From: Nitrospira sp.
Lineage (GTDB): Bacteria; Nitrospirota; Nitrospiria; Nitrospirales; Nitrospiraceae
Assembly: GCA_016873495.1 (NCBI GenBank)
Contig: VGXC01000009.1
Span: 27,333-91,332, forward strand
Direction of reading: 5' to 3'
DNA: 64,000 bases
The position numbers and the translations under genes were made by a program. Positions 35,626-44,829 of this stretch are shown here, in pieces (the first letter of the stretch is position 1; each line of letters begins with the position of its first letter). The notes beneath the pieces were generated by a model. It was given only the letters and a program-made list of their open reading frames with translations, was not told where the DNA came from and ran no database searches.

Positions 35626-36429
35626 CTACCACACCTTCCAGGGGGCCTTGCCGGAATCCCAGAGTTCTTGCAGCCGATGCTTCTCGCGGATCGTGTCCAT
35701 CGGCGCCCAGAATCCCTCATGGCGAAAGGCCATCAGTTGGCCGTCCTTGGCCAGATTCCGCAAGGGGTCGCCTTCCCAGGGCATGGCATCGTCGCCCAGA
35801 TAGTCGAAAATGCCCGCCTCGAGCACGAAGAAGCCGCCGTTGATCCATCCGGCTTCGGCCTGCGGTTTTTCCTCGAACTCCACCACCCGGTCCCGTTCGA
35901 ACACCAGATTGCCGAAGCGGGCGGGCGGGCGGACCGCCGTGACCGTCGCCAGTTTGCCGTGCGCCCGGTGAAAGGCCAGCAGCGCGCCGATGTCGATGTT
36001 GCCGACGCCGTCTCCGTAGGTCAGCATGAACGTACGATGCTCCGTCCACGGGCGTAGCCGCCTGACTCGTCCGCCCGTCGCCGTCTGAAGCCCCGTGTCG
36101 ACGAGCGTCACATGCCAATCCGGCGCCTTGTTGCTGTGGTAGTCAATCTTGCCCGTGGCCAGGTGGACGGTGAGATCGCTCGTGTGGGGATGGAAATTCA
36201 AGAAATACTCCTTGATGAACTCCGCCTTGTAGCCGAGGGCAAGCAAGAACCGTTTGGCGCCCGACGCCGCATAAATATTCATGATGTGCCAGAGAATGGG
36301 CTGGCCGCCGATCTCAACCATCGGCTTGGGGCGGATGTCCGTTTCTTCCCTCAACCGGCTCCCCATGCCGCCGCACAGAATGACGACCGGCGGTACACCC
36401 GAGGCCCCTTGTTTCGTGATTTTGCTCAT
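35626..36429 (-). CDS. rfbF: Glucose-1-phosphate cytidylyltransferase
   Basis: 267 residues, close to the 257 of known RfbF. VVILCGGMGSRLREETDIRPKPM is split as ILCGGMGSRLREE (nucleotide loop) and RPKPMVEIGGQPILWHIM; YGDGVGNIDI gives the metal-binding aspartates, and GFWAPMDTIREK is at the C-terminus. It forms CDP-glucose from glucose-1-phosphate and CTP, the entry step of CDP-deoxysugar pathways. Start ATG 36429 is ten bases after the upstream stop; a longer frame to 36492 lies inside the previous gene. Confidence 0.95.
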   Translation of the reverse strand: MSKITKQGASGVPPVVILCGGMGSRLREETDIRPKPMVEIGGQPILWHIMNIYAASGAKRFLLALGYKAEFIKEYFLNFHPHTSDLTVHLATGKIDYHSNKAPDWHVTLVDTGLQTATGGRVRRLRPWTEHRTFMLTYGDGVGNIDIGALLAFHRAHGKLATVTAVRPPARFGNLVFERDRVVEFEEKPQAEAGWINGGFFVLEAGIFDYLGDDAMPWEGDPLRNLAKDGQLMAFRHEGFWAPMDTIREKHRLQELWDSGKAPWKVW

Positions 36430-36439
36430 CGTTGTCTGA

Positions 36440-37435
36440 TCACGCCCCGCGACGGACGTCCCCCTCCGTGCACCGGTCCATTCCCTGGACACCCTGCTGG
36501 GACCGCACGACGTAATAGGGACGGCCCTTCACGTTTTCGAAGATCCGATCCACATACTCGCACACGATCCACAGCGAAAACAGTTGGACCGCGCCCATGC
36601 CGAGGATAGCGGTCATCACGGAGGCCCAGCCGACGATCGCCACGTTCGAAATGAATTTGGCGTAGAGCACGTACGAGATGCCGGCCGCCGCCAATACCAG
36701 ACAGGCACAGGAGGCAATCATGGAGAACTGGAGGGGCAGGCTGGAGTATGAAAAGATGGAGTTCATTCCCAGGCGGAACAGCCGCCGCAACGTCTGTTTC
36801 GGCGTCCCGCCCTGGCGCGGCGCCCGATCGTAATCCACGAATCCGACCCGGTAACCCAGATACATCTGCATCGCAACGAGGTACCGCTCCCGCTCCGGCA
36901 TCGTAAGCAACAACTCTTTGAGGGGTCGGTCCATTACGCTGAACACGCCAACATCGTCGGGAAAATCGATGTTCGAAAGGCGTTTCATCAGCACGCGGAA
37001 GCGCCGCTTGAGAAACCGCAACAGAATAGGTTCTCCTTCCGACACACGCCGGCGGGCAAACACGAGTTCGTACCCGTTGTTGCGTTCGGCCAGCAGCCGC
37101 GGAACCAGCTCCGGCGGGTCCTGCAGGTCCGCGTCCACGATGACGACGGCCTCGCCGACTGCAACGGCCAACCCGGCGAAAACCGCCGGATGATGCCCAA
37201 AATTCCGCGAGAGCGTCAGGACCTTGATGCGCGCATCCTTCTCGACCAGCTCGGCCAGAATTGCCGGAGTCCTATCCAAGCTCCCGTCGTCCACCAGGAT
37301 GATCTCATAGGCCTCCAACCCGCAATTGGCCAGGGCCGCCGTCAGCCGCCGATAAAACTCGGGCAGGCATTCCTGTTCGTTGAACACCGGGGTCACGATC
37401 GACAGCGTTTTGATGGGGACACCTGTACGCGGCAT
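36440..37435 (-). CDS. Family 2 glycosyltransferase, GtrB/ArnC-like, with two membrane helices
   Basis: 331 residues. Residues 10-230 are a GT-A domain (SIVTPVFNEQE, LVDDGSLDRT, VIVDADLQDPPE, FARRRVSEGEP), followed by two hydrophobic helices (about 237-262 and 269-295). This is the plan of enzymes that load a sugar onto undecaprenyl phosphate on the cytoplasmic side. The next gene is a GT-C membrane enzyme of the kind that uses such lipid-linked donors outside, so the pair is a plausible two-step decoration unit. Confidence 0.92.
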   Translation of the reverse strand: MPRTGVPIKTLSIVTPVFNEQECLPEFYRRLTAALANCGLEAYEIILVDDGSLDRTPAILAELVEKDARIKVLTLSRNFGHHPAVFAGLAVAVGEAVVIVDADLQDPPELVPRLLAERNNGYELVFARRRVSEGEPILLRFLKRRFRVLMKRLSNIDFPDDVGVFSVMDRPLKELLLTMPERERYLVAMQMYLGYRVGFVDYDRAPRQGGTPKQTLRRLFRLGMNSIFSYSSLPLQFSMIASCACLVLAAAGISYVLYAKFISNVAIVGWASVMTAILGMGAVQLFSLWIVCEYVDRIFENVKGRPYYVVRSQQGVQGMDRCTEGDVRRGA

Positions 37436-37445
37436 AGAAGCCAGC

Positions 37446-39206
37446 TTACCCCCGGATCATCGGCGCCGGCGCGGGGGTCCGAAACACCCAGATCGACGGG
37501 CCCATGGTGAGATGCGGCTCGGCCTCCGACAGCAGCGGAGCGGCCTGCAGCGTCCGAATGTCCGCGATCGAAAGCAGGGGAACGATCTGGAACAGTCGGG
37601 GATGCGGCGGCTGGACCGAGAACACCATTTGATGCGGGCGGGTCGAGGCTTCGATAACCCGCCGCCCGGCCTCGCTCCTCGCGACGACATACTCGTGCGG
37701 ATACCGTTCGATGTCCTCCGCCGTCAGATTGTAGACCTTGTGCAGATCATAGCGCGGCCCCGCCCGTCCACTTTCCTCGACGGCTCGCAGTTTGGCTTGA
37801 GCCATCCGCCCGGATCCACCCTGTTCCAGATTCCGCTTCAGATCCCGTGTAAGCGCCGCGGGAGTTTCCTTCAGCTGCGGCGCTTCCAGGACGAACGTAA
37901 AGACGGCCCCTTCCATCAGGATCGATGCGCCGCTCGGCACGTGGGTTTCGATCCATTTGCGCGCAGACGTCCGCGAATCCTCGGCGTGAATCAGCCGCTG
38001 GAAGCGGATGGCGTCGGACACGTTGCCCGCGACGGCGAGCGCGGCCAGTCCATATGCGGCGACGCGGAGCGGCGTCCCGCCCGCCGTCATTCGGTCCAAC
38101 AGCCTCCCGGCGGCCAGACAGAGAAACGGCACCGTGGACAGCTGATAGTACGGCACTTCCACGCCCTTGCCGAATAGAAGAACGGTGGTCAGCGCCGTGA
38201 TCAGCCCGGCGGGATAGACCAACAGCAGCACGCCTGCGCGATTGCGTTCGCGCAACAGCACCGCCGCGCCGGCGTAGAAGAGCGCGGTAAGAACCACCCC
38301 TCCCGCCACCGCATAAGTCGTCCAGAGATAGCCGTACCATGCGCCTCCGCCCGACGGCGCTTCCACGAGAATACCCGCGTTGCCTTCTCGCAGATTGAGA
38401 AATGATCCGACGAGCCTGCTCGTGTCGAGCAAGACCGCGGGCATAAAGCAGACAAACGCCACCACGAAACCGGCTACCGCCCAACCTGCATTCCGGGCAG
38501 CCGCGCGCAAATTCGGCCAAGACCCCAATAAGGCCGCGACCGCCAAGAGGCCGAACCCGGCCAGACCAAAGTACTTGACCGCCGAAGCAGCGGCAACGGC
38601 CGCGCCAGCCGCTACGAACCGCCATGGCTTCTGGGGGGCCTCCATCGCGCAGACGGCGGACAGGTACGCCGCCAGCATCAACAGGGCGAATAGGCTGTCT
38701 TCCTTGCCATACGTCATGTGGATGGATTGAAAGGACCCCGCGAATAACAGAGCGGCAAACAGACCCGCCCGCGCGCCGAACAGCCACCGGCCAACGACGT
38801 AGGTCAACCCCACCGTTCCCACGCTCGCCGCCAGCGTGATCGCCCGCACGACGAGAATGAACGGCGTGGGATCGCTCGCATACGCCAGCACGAAATCATT
38901 CACGCCGGCAAAGAGGCCGACCGCCCGACCCAGCACGAACCAGAACGCAAACGCGCCGAACAGGAGGAAAAATGTGAGCGTCCCGTGCGCATACCCGCCG
39001 AAGGACGCACCCCGAATTTCCCCCGCCCCGATTCTCAACGCCCCTTCGATGAAATTCAACTCGTCGTGCCAGTAAAGGTCCGGCAACGTCCCGGTAAACA
39101 TCGGAACCCGAAGCGCCACAGCGCCGAGCAGCACCGCGACAAGGGCCCAGGATATTCCGATTCGCTCGTGGGCGGTAGCGCGTTCATCTGCGACCTCTCG
39201 CTCCAT
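37446..39206 (-). CDS. GT-C membrane glycosyltransferase, ArnT/PMT-like (copy 1)
   Basis: 586 residues with about 11-12 hydrophobic helices in the first 400 residues and a soluble C-terminal domain. The acidic pair D48-E49 (LYWHDELNFIEGA) in the first outer loop is the usual GT-C catalytic signature. GKEDSLFALLML follows the third or fourth helix. It probably uses a lipid-phosphate sugar made by the GtrB-like enzyme that lies immediately after it in the transcript (10 bases apart). Two further GT-C genes are at 45615 and 59729. Confidence 0.88.
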   Translation of the reverse strand: MEREVADERATAHERIGISWALVAVLLGAVALRVPMFTGTLPDLYWHDELNFIEGALRIGAGEIRGASFGGYAHGTLTFFLLFGAFAFWFVLGRAVGLFAGVNDFVLAYASDPTPFILVVRAITLAASVGTVGLTYVVGRWLFGARAGLFAALLFAGSFQSIHMTYGKEDSLFALLMLAAYLSAVCAMEAPQKPWRFVAAGAAVAAASAVKYFGLAGFGLLAVAALLGSWPNLRAAARNAGWAVAGFVVAFVCFMPAVLLDTSRLVGSFLNLREGNAGILVEAPSGGGAWYGYLWTTYAVAGGVVLTALFYAGAAVLLRERNRAGVLLLVYPAGLITALTTVLLFGKGVEVPYYQLSTVPFLCLAAGRLLDRMTAGGTPLRVAAYGLAALAVAGNVSDAIRFQRLIHAEDSRTSARKWIETHVPSGASILMEGAVFTFVLEAPQLKETPAALTRDLKRNLEQGGSGRMAQAKLRAVEESGRAGPRYDLHKVYNLTAEDIERYPHEYVVARSEAGRRVIEASTRPHQMVFSVQPPHPRLFQIVPLLSIADIRTLQAAPLLSEAEPHLTMGPSIWVFRTPAPAPMIRG

Positions 39207-39247
39207 GAGAAATTCTTCGCTCTACCGCCGGTCGGCCGGAACGCGAT

Positions 39248-39997
39248 TCACGCAACAGCCTTCCGCAGCACGACTTCGTGACAGAGCGGGAACAAGGCCG
39301 GAAACCGGACCAGCCAATCGTCCAGCGCGCCGGTCCACTCCAGCGCAATCTGCGGCAACGGGATGCAGGGGGCCTCGAACCCGACGCCCCCCGAATTCAA
39401 AAAGGCGAGACACTCGACCAGGCGGTACGCTTCGACCCGGAGCTGAGGAAAGGCGCGCTGAAACCGATCACGGTTTGTGAACAGCAGATCACCGACCGCG
39501 TTGTTTCCGTTCACACGCGGATCGCCGGCCGTCTGACACGAGGCGGAGCCGAAGGGGTCCACCCGGGGATCCACATATTCATGTCCCGTAAACCTGAGCG
39601 CCATCCGCATCACCACGCTGGCATGCGGCTCCGTGACAAGCAGCAGCCCTCCCGGGCGAAGGACTCGAATCATTTCCCGAATGCCCTCTCGCGGATGGGA
39701 CAGGTGATGGAGCACATTCAGGCACACGACGGCGTCAAACGCCTGGGCACGAAACGGCAACTGCATTGCATCTGCCGCGGTGTGCAGCCAGGGCCCCTGG
39801 TGAACATCCGTGGCAGTCAGGCGGACCCCATCCAGATACAGTTCGACGAACCCCAGCCCCGCCCCCACCTCCAGCACGCGATCATCCTTGCGCAGATGCT
39901 TCCGAAGAAACGCGGTCCTCCTCCGGAGAAGAAACTCCAGGTTTCGTGGCCGCGCCAGAACCCGGGTCCGCGCCTCCTCAAGAGCCAGCTGGGCCAT
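39248..39997 (-). CDS. Class I SAM-dependent methyltransferase
   Basis: 249 residues. Motif I is VLEVGAGLGFVELYL near 42-56, then TDVHQGPWL and CLNVLHHLSHPREGI. No zinc ribbon. It starts at ATG 39997, which shares one base with the stop of the upstream glycosyltransferase (TGATG). Substrate unknown; the setting suggests O-methylation of a sugar. Longer frames upstream belong to the glycosyltransferase gene. Confidence 0.88.
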   Translation of the reverse strand: MAQLALEEARTRVLARPRNLEFLLRRRTAFLRKHLRKDDRVLEVGAGLGFVELYLDGVRLTATDVHQGPWLHTAADAMQLPFRAQAFDAVVCLNVLHHLSHPREGIREMIRVLRPGGLLLVTEPHASVVMRMALRFTGHEYVDPRVDPFGSASCQTAGDPRVNGNNAVGDLLFTNRDRFQRAFPQLRVEAYRLVECLAFLNSGGVGFEAPCIPLPQIALEWTGALDDWLVRFPALFPLCHEVVLRKAVA

Positions 39998-41040
39998 CAC
40001 GACCGTCCGCCGGACACCTGCGATCCGCGGACCAGATGCGCGCCGCGCTTCGGAGAGATACCTTCGACCGGAGTCGGAGGCGCCGCCACCGGCGGCGCCG
40101 GCGCGTCGACAACCAGATTCAGCGCCAAGTTCGCGCAATCCGCCACAGGACGCGGCAATCGAGACAAGATCAACCCCAGCCGCACGCGCAGATCTTTGGC
40201 GAGGGCGGGATGGTTCTCCACCGCCTTGCGCAGCCATGCTCCGCCTTTGGCATAGTTCCGTTCCCGCCGGACCATCTCCCAGCCCCCGATGCGATAGGTT
40301 CCGCCAAGCGCCTGGCCCCGCAACGACTTCAACTCTTGAGGGAAATCCGGATGAGAGAAGAGGGCCTCATACATCATGACGTTTCGGCCCAGATTGGAGG
40401 CGATCTCCTTCCCCATGTTGTTCTCGTGATCCCTCATGACGACCAACGGCTCGGGCAGGGGATGAAATGGATACCGCATGGCGATCTTGCCGTAGATCCC
40501 CTCCCCTTCCCAGAAGATAGCCTCATTGAAGGGATAGGTTCGGAGGCATTCCATCCGAACAAGCGGCGCGATGGGCAGAAAAAACTGCGGTTCCGTCAAT
40601 AGCGCTCTCAGAATGTCGCCGCGGTGCGTGCCGCACGGAACGAGGTGCAACGCACCGTCTGGCATAAGACGGTAGCCGGTCGAGTACACCACCCCGTACT
40701 CCACGGGGAGCGATTCGAACGCCGCCAGCTGGTGTTCGAGTTTCTGGGGAAGATAATAATCGTCGGAGTGCAAAAGCGAAAAATACCGGCCGCGTGCACG
40801 GCGAATCGCTTCGTTACAAATGACGGTGAGGGTCGAATTACGTTCATGCCGGATCACCACCACCCTGGGGTGCTTGCGATAGGCTTCAATGATAGCGGGC
40901 GAGTCATCCGTGGACCCGTTGTCCAACAGAATCAGTTCCCATTCCGGCATGGTCTGGACCATCACACTCTCAATGGATTCCCGAAGCCATCGCCCTTGGT
41001 TGTACGACGTCAAGAGAACCGTGACGAGCGGCTCACCCAT
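39997..41040 (-). CDS. Family 2 glycosyltransferase
   Basis: 347 residues, GT-A fold at the N-terminus: VTVLLTSYNQGRWL, ILLDNGSTDDSP and SLLHSDDYYLP, where DD carries the metal-binding role of DxD. No membrane helices. The last 40 residues are rich in proline and alanine. AAGGGAG precedes ATG 41040. It should add a sugar to the growing lipid-linked unit in the cytoplasm. Confidence 0.92.
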   Translation of the reverse strand: MGEPLVTVLLTSYNQGRWLRESIESVMVQTMPEWELILLDNGSTDDSPAIIEAYRKHPRVVVIRHERNSTLTVICNEAIRRARGRYFSLLHSDDYYLPQKLEHQLAAFESLPVEYGVVYSTGYRLMPDGALHLVPCGTHRGDILRALLTEPQFFLPIAPLVRMECLRTYPFNEAIFWEGEGIYGKIAMRYPFHPLPEPLVVMRDHENNMGKEIASNLGRNVMMYEALFSHPDFPQELKSLRGQALGGTYRIGGWEMVRRERNYAKGGAWLRKAVENHPALAKDLRVRLGLILSRLPRPVADCANLALNLVVDAPAPPVAAPPTPVEGISPKRGAHLVRGSQVSGGRS

Positions 41041-41070
41041 CCGATGTCTCCCTTGGGCCAGTCCGCGCCG

Positions 41071-42177
41071 CTAGGCGGCGAGCCCCGCGCGGGCCAGCAC
41101 TCCCTCGCAACGGCGTCGCTCCTCCGCCGCTAAATGGGGCAACACCGCGCGATAGGGCTCCTGTTCGAACGGCAGTCGCGCGAATCGTTCAAGATACGTC
41201 GAAAGTTGGTCGAAGCCCTCTTCCGGGTTTGCGAAGCGTGTGATCGCCTCGCGCATACGGCCTGGGTCCCCAGCCACAGCCCCTTCGATGTAGCGCGCCC
41301 AATGCACAACCGAATGGGCCGACGGGTTCGGCCAGTTCACGGGTTCTCCCAGAAACGCGCTCGCTTCACAGAGCGGGGCGCCCAGCGTTTCCGCCCGAAT
41401 AGACAACAATCGTTTACGAATCCATTCGAGCGGCTGTTGGCGCAAGATCATCGGGGTCGAGCCCAAGTTCCCCATAAACGGGAAGAACCGCACATCACAA
41501 CTGACGCGCAACTTTGGCCCGGGATGAACGCCTCCGTGGAGGACGAGAAAATTGAAGAGGAGCAATTGGCCTTCCTGTGCGGTGATATCGACCCACTCGC
41601 CCAGCCGATCCATCCCTTGCGCATCCGGTGGAAGCCAGCCGTTCGCGAGAATGCCTTTCGTGTGGCTCTTGCGATACAACCGAAGCGCATTGCGCTCGCA
41701 GGTGTTCAATGGAACCCAGCAGACGATCGCGCTCGGACTGGTCAGCACACGCCCCGCGGTGAAATCCTGGTGGAAACCGTACTGCGCCTCCACTTCCAAT
41801 CCAGTGCCCGAGTAGCCTTCCAGGATGTAGCCCCGTTCCGCACCGGTCTTGATCTGCGGATGGAAGGTATGGCTGATATGGATAATCGGACCCAACAGAT
41901 GAACCATGAGCTCACCCAACTCCGCCAGCAGCAATGCCCGAAGCTCCGGTGTCGTCTCGGGCCGAGCCAAGGCGGCCCGTGCTTCGCGGGTAAGTGAGGC
42001 CGTTTGCCCCTCAAAGCTTTCCCGGATGTCTTTGTCAGACCACCCGGTGAAGGCGGTGATCAACGTCCGGAACGCGGCCGCGATGCGGGGATCGACGTCG
42101 GTCAGCACGACGAACCCCTCCCGTTGGAAGTGATCCAGAATGGCTTCGAAGTTGCCCGAATGAAGTCTAAATCGCAT
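41071..42177 (-). CDS. PhyH-family dioxygenase (copy 2)
   Basis: 368 residues. The iron site is H136-x-D138 in YGFHQDFT with a distal histidine at H214 or H218 (LVLHGGVHPG) and R224 available for 2-oxoglutarate. It has little visible likeness to the other PhyH protein at 4922-5827 beyond this core, and is longer by some 65 residues. Likely an Fe(II)/2-oxoglutarate hydroxylase acting on a sugar or lipid. A good GGGAGGG lies ahead of ATG 42177. Confidence 0.85.
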   Translation of the reverse strand: MRFRLHSGNFEAILDHFQREGFVVLTDVDPRIAAAFRTLITAFTGWSDKDIRESFEGQTASLTREARAALARPETTPELRALLLAELGELMVHLLGPIIHISHTFHPQIKTGAERGYILEGYSGTGLEVEAQYGFHQDFTAGRVLTSPSAIVCWVPLNTCERNALRLYRKSHTKGILANGWLPPDAQGMDRLGEWVDITAQEGQLLLFNFLVLHGGVHPGPKLRVSCDVRFFPFMGNLGSTPMILRQQPLEWIRKRLLSIRAETLGAPLCEASAFLGEPVNWPNPSAHSVVHWARYIEGAVAGDPGRMREAITRFANPEEGFDQLSTYLERFARLPFEQEPYRAVLPHLAAEERRRCEGVLARAGLAA

Positions 42178-42294
42178 GGCTGACCCTCCCCATTGCTGTG
42201 AGATGATCCGGCCTTAAAGGTATTCTTCGCCGGGCTCCTCTCCCGCTCATCAGCAGGGAGGGCGGATGGTCGGTCCGATCTCCATCGGCTTGTG

Positions 42295-43824
42295 TTATCC
42301 CCGCCCCTCCACGTCTTCCAACCTGACCGCTCTCGACCGTGAGCCAGCCGGATGCGCTCCGTTCCGAGCAACGGCCCGCCCCCGCAGTTCTTGCAGCAGC
42401 ATGCGGTCCTCTTTTTGGAAGAGGCGAAACCGGACGGCCAACAAGGCCACGCTGACGAAGACGCCTGCCGTCGCCACCGCATAAAAATCCCGTCCCTCGA
42501 ACAGTAACAGCCCTGCGCAAGCCACGCCAACGGGCAAGCCCAGCCAGGCGAGTTGCACGACCGGTACCTTCAGCCGAGACTGCGCCAGCGCCAGCACGCA
42601 GAACGCAGAAAACCAATAGGAGGCCACGGTGCTGATCGCCGCCCCGGCGACGCCCAGCGGCGGAATGAGCACCGGCGCGAGCGCGAGCTTGATCACGACG
42701 GAACCGAGCGTGATCTTGACCAACGCCCACGTCGCCCCATATGCACTGAGCAACGGATCGAAGGCGTTGTAGAGCGCCAGGGCTGTGGTCGCAACCATAA
42801 GAATGGCCAGCGGCGGCACGCTCTCCGCAAAGTGCTGGCCGAAGACGGTGGGCACCGCAGGGCCGGCCACCACGAGGGCCAGCCCAAACGTTGCAGAGGT
42901 CCCCAGAAACCAGTACGGCAGCCACTTGTCGACAAAAACCTTGATCCGTGCTTCGTCCCCGCTGCCGACCAACGCCGAGAAATGCGGCAGCAGCAACGTC
43001 GAAAACGTGATCGTCACCTGCTGGATGACTCCAGCCAGTTGGCTGGCCAGAGCGTACAACCCCACGTCCGCCACCGACCGCGACCATTTCAGAACGACGA
43101 AGTCGAGCCAACTCGTCCCAAACAGCCCGGCCCAAGACGTCAGCGTAAACGGGAGCGAGAAACGCAGGAGCGCATGGGACGCCGCAGAATCGATCCTGAT
43201 GGGCAGGAAAGTCCGCCAACCGAGCACCCCCACAGTCCCCGCCGAGATCAAACACGCGCTGGTCGCGTAACATCCCACGACCGCCAACGGATTGTTCAGC
43301 ACGGACGCAGGGAGAACCGTCACAAGGAGCAAGCTCACGGCCTTCTCGGAAAACATGACTGCCCCGTATGTGGCCATCTGTTGACGCGCTTGCAGAACGG
43401 CGCTCAGGCTGGCGAGAACGAACGCCAGCAGGAAATGTCCGTAGACAAGCGCCAGCGCTCCTTCCGGAATTTCCAGATAGACAGCCAATGGCCCCCTGGC
43501 CGAGAAGAAGACCGCCGCCGATACGGTGAGAAGCGGGGCAACGATCGATAGCCGCGCCCAAAAAGTCCGCGCAATCGAGCCGTCCGTCGAGAATTCTTGC
43601 GAGCCGTCCCGGATCAGTCCGACCTGCGTCCAATTGGCTACCACGAGCATCAGGACTTGGGAGACCATCAGAAACAGCGATAGCCGCCCGAACTGCTCCA
43701 CGCCCAGCCGCCGAGTCACAACGATGCTGATGAGGAACGACGCCGCGAGCGCCCCATAATTCCCCAGACTGATTGCTAGGAAATGGCGGAGCAACTGGGG
43801 CATCTTGTGGAGGCTGTCGCGCAT
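42295..43824 (-). CDS. Wzx-like polysaccharide flippase
   Basis: 509 residues, about 12-14 hydrophobic helices from residue 12 to 460, in the MOP/MATE flippase pattern (ISLGNYGALAASFLISIVVTRRLG, VEQFGRLSLFLMVSQVLML). The last 40 residues are polar and basic. It would move the undecaprenyl-linked repeat unit or lipid-linked glycan across the inner membrane. It is the only flippase in the window and no ABC exporter is seen, so a Wzx-type route is indicated, though no Wzy polymerase is recognised. The ATG shares one base with the stop of the upstream methyltransferase. The 117 bases after its stop hold only the ribosome-binding region of the next gene. Confidence 0.9.
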   Translation of the reverse strand: MRDSLHKMPQLLRHFLAISLGNYGALAASFLISIVVTRRLGVEQFGRLSLFLMVSQVLMLVVANWTQVGLIRDGSQEFSTDGSIARTFWARLSIVAPLLTVSAAVFFSARGPLAVYLEIPEGALALVYGHFLLAFVLASLSAVLQARQQMATYGAVMFSEKAVSLLLVTVLPASVLNNPLAVVGCYATSACLISAGTVGVLGWRTFLPIRIDSAASHALLRFSLPFTLTSWAGLFGTSWLDFVVLKWSRSVADVGLYALASQLAGVIQQVTITFSTLLLPHFSALVGSGDEARIKVFVDKWLPYWFLGTSATFGLALVVAGPAVPTVFGQHFAESVPPLAILMVATTALALYNAFDPLLSAYGATWALVKITLGSVVIKLALAPVLIPPLGVAGAAISTVASYWFSAFCVLALAQSRLKVPVVQLAWLGLPVGVACAGLLLFEGRDFYAVATAGVFVSVALLAVRFRLFQKEDRMLLQELRGRAVARNGAHPAGSRSRAVRLEDVEGRG

Positions 43825-44789
43825 CAATCGGCGCCATGCCGGGCCTCAATCCTCGGACGCTCACCCATCACCGTCACCGTCGGCTCCACCACGCGAATAC
43901 GCGTCAGCTCCTGCGCTTCGAACCAGGCAAACACCTCGGGATAGGAATGGTAGGATTGGTACACGGGCGAATAACAGTCATAGGTGTCCAGCACACGCCA
44001 GCGCCAGTCCGGATCCATGCTGATCGGAAAGAGGCCGAGTCCGATGTGCCGCAGCATGGGAATTTTGTTGAAATAGTAAAGGGGAATGGCGGCGTGACAG
44101 AGGACGTACAACAGCCGTTTGGGGAACTTTGGAGTAACGGTCCGCCAGAAGTTCGTGGACATGACATAGAACTTGTTTTGATTCGTATAGACGGTAATGG
44201 CCACGGTGCCGCCTGGCTTGAGGTGTTTCGGCAGCTGTTCGAAGGCCCTCCGGCAATCGGGCGTATGGTGCAGCACACCGAGGCTGTAAATGAGATCGAA
44301 GCAGTCCCGTTTTAGGGGGAGCTTGAAAATATCGGCCTGGGCGATGTGCATGTTGGGATGCCCGCCCATGTTGGCAAAGGCCGAGTCCACAGCGAAGCTC
44401 AGATCCACCCCCATCACGGTCCCGCCGTGTTTCAGCACCACTTCCGCAAACCGCCCCGTGCCGCAGCCGACATCCAGCACGAGTTTACCTTTGAGATACT
44501 GCAACGGGAACGGGAGCGACTGGGCAAACCGGTCTTCCGAGTCGCTACGGCCGCTTTGGCTATCCACTTGGGTGGTGCGATGCACGGTCCACTCGAAGCT
44601 GAAATTGCCGACGTAGCCGTCGCCGGGGACAAACCTGGGCACCGACCGCACAATAGGATACCGGGCCCGACATCCGCCGCAGACCAGCGCTCCCTCGCGC
44701 ACTTCTTGCCCCTCCTGCGTGCCGACCTGACAGGTCAGCGACCCCGCGCAGGCGGGACATTGCAACCATTGCACCATCGACAATTTCAT
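43824..44789 (-). CDS. Zinc-ribbon class I SAM methyltransferase (paralogue C)
   Basis: 321 residues. N-terminal Trm112-like zinc ribbon (LQCPAC at 9-14, VCGGCRARYPIVRSVPRFV), then the methyltransferase core LDVGCGTGRFAEVV and YSLGVLHHTPDCRRAF. It has the same plan as the genes at 24381 and 29716, but with a shorter hydrophobic insert (LLYVLCHAAIPLYYF). The target is likely a sugar of the glycan. It begins 40 bases after the next methyltransferase ends. Confidence 0.9.
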   Translation of the reverse strand: MKLSMVQWLQCPACAGSLTCQVGTQEGQEVREGALVCGGCRARYPIVRSVPRFVPGDGYVGNFSFEWTVHRTTQVDSQSGRSDSEDRFAQSLPFPLQYLKGKLVLDVGCGTGRFAEVVLKHGGTVMGVDLSFAVDSAFANMGGHPNMHIAQADIFKLPLKRDCFDLIYSLGVLHHTPDCRRAFEQLPKHLKPGGTVAITVYTNQNKFYVMSTNFWRTVTPKFPKRLLYVLCHAAIPLYYFNKIPMLRHIGLGLFPISMDPDWRWRVLDTYDCYSPVYQSYHSYPEVFAWFEAQELTRIRVVEPTVTVMGERPRIEARHGAD

Positions 44790-44829
44790 GAGTTCTTGCT
44801 CCGCAACGAGACGTGGAAAGTAGCCCGTC

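Noticed and set aside
42167..43864. 565-codon minus-strand frame over the flippase
   Set aside because: Same strand but another frame; its protein is rich in Arg, Gly and Ala without membrane helices, while the flippase frame has clear helices.
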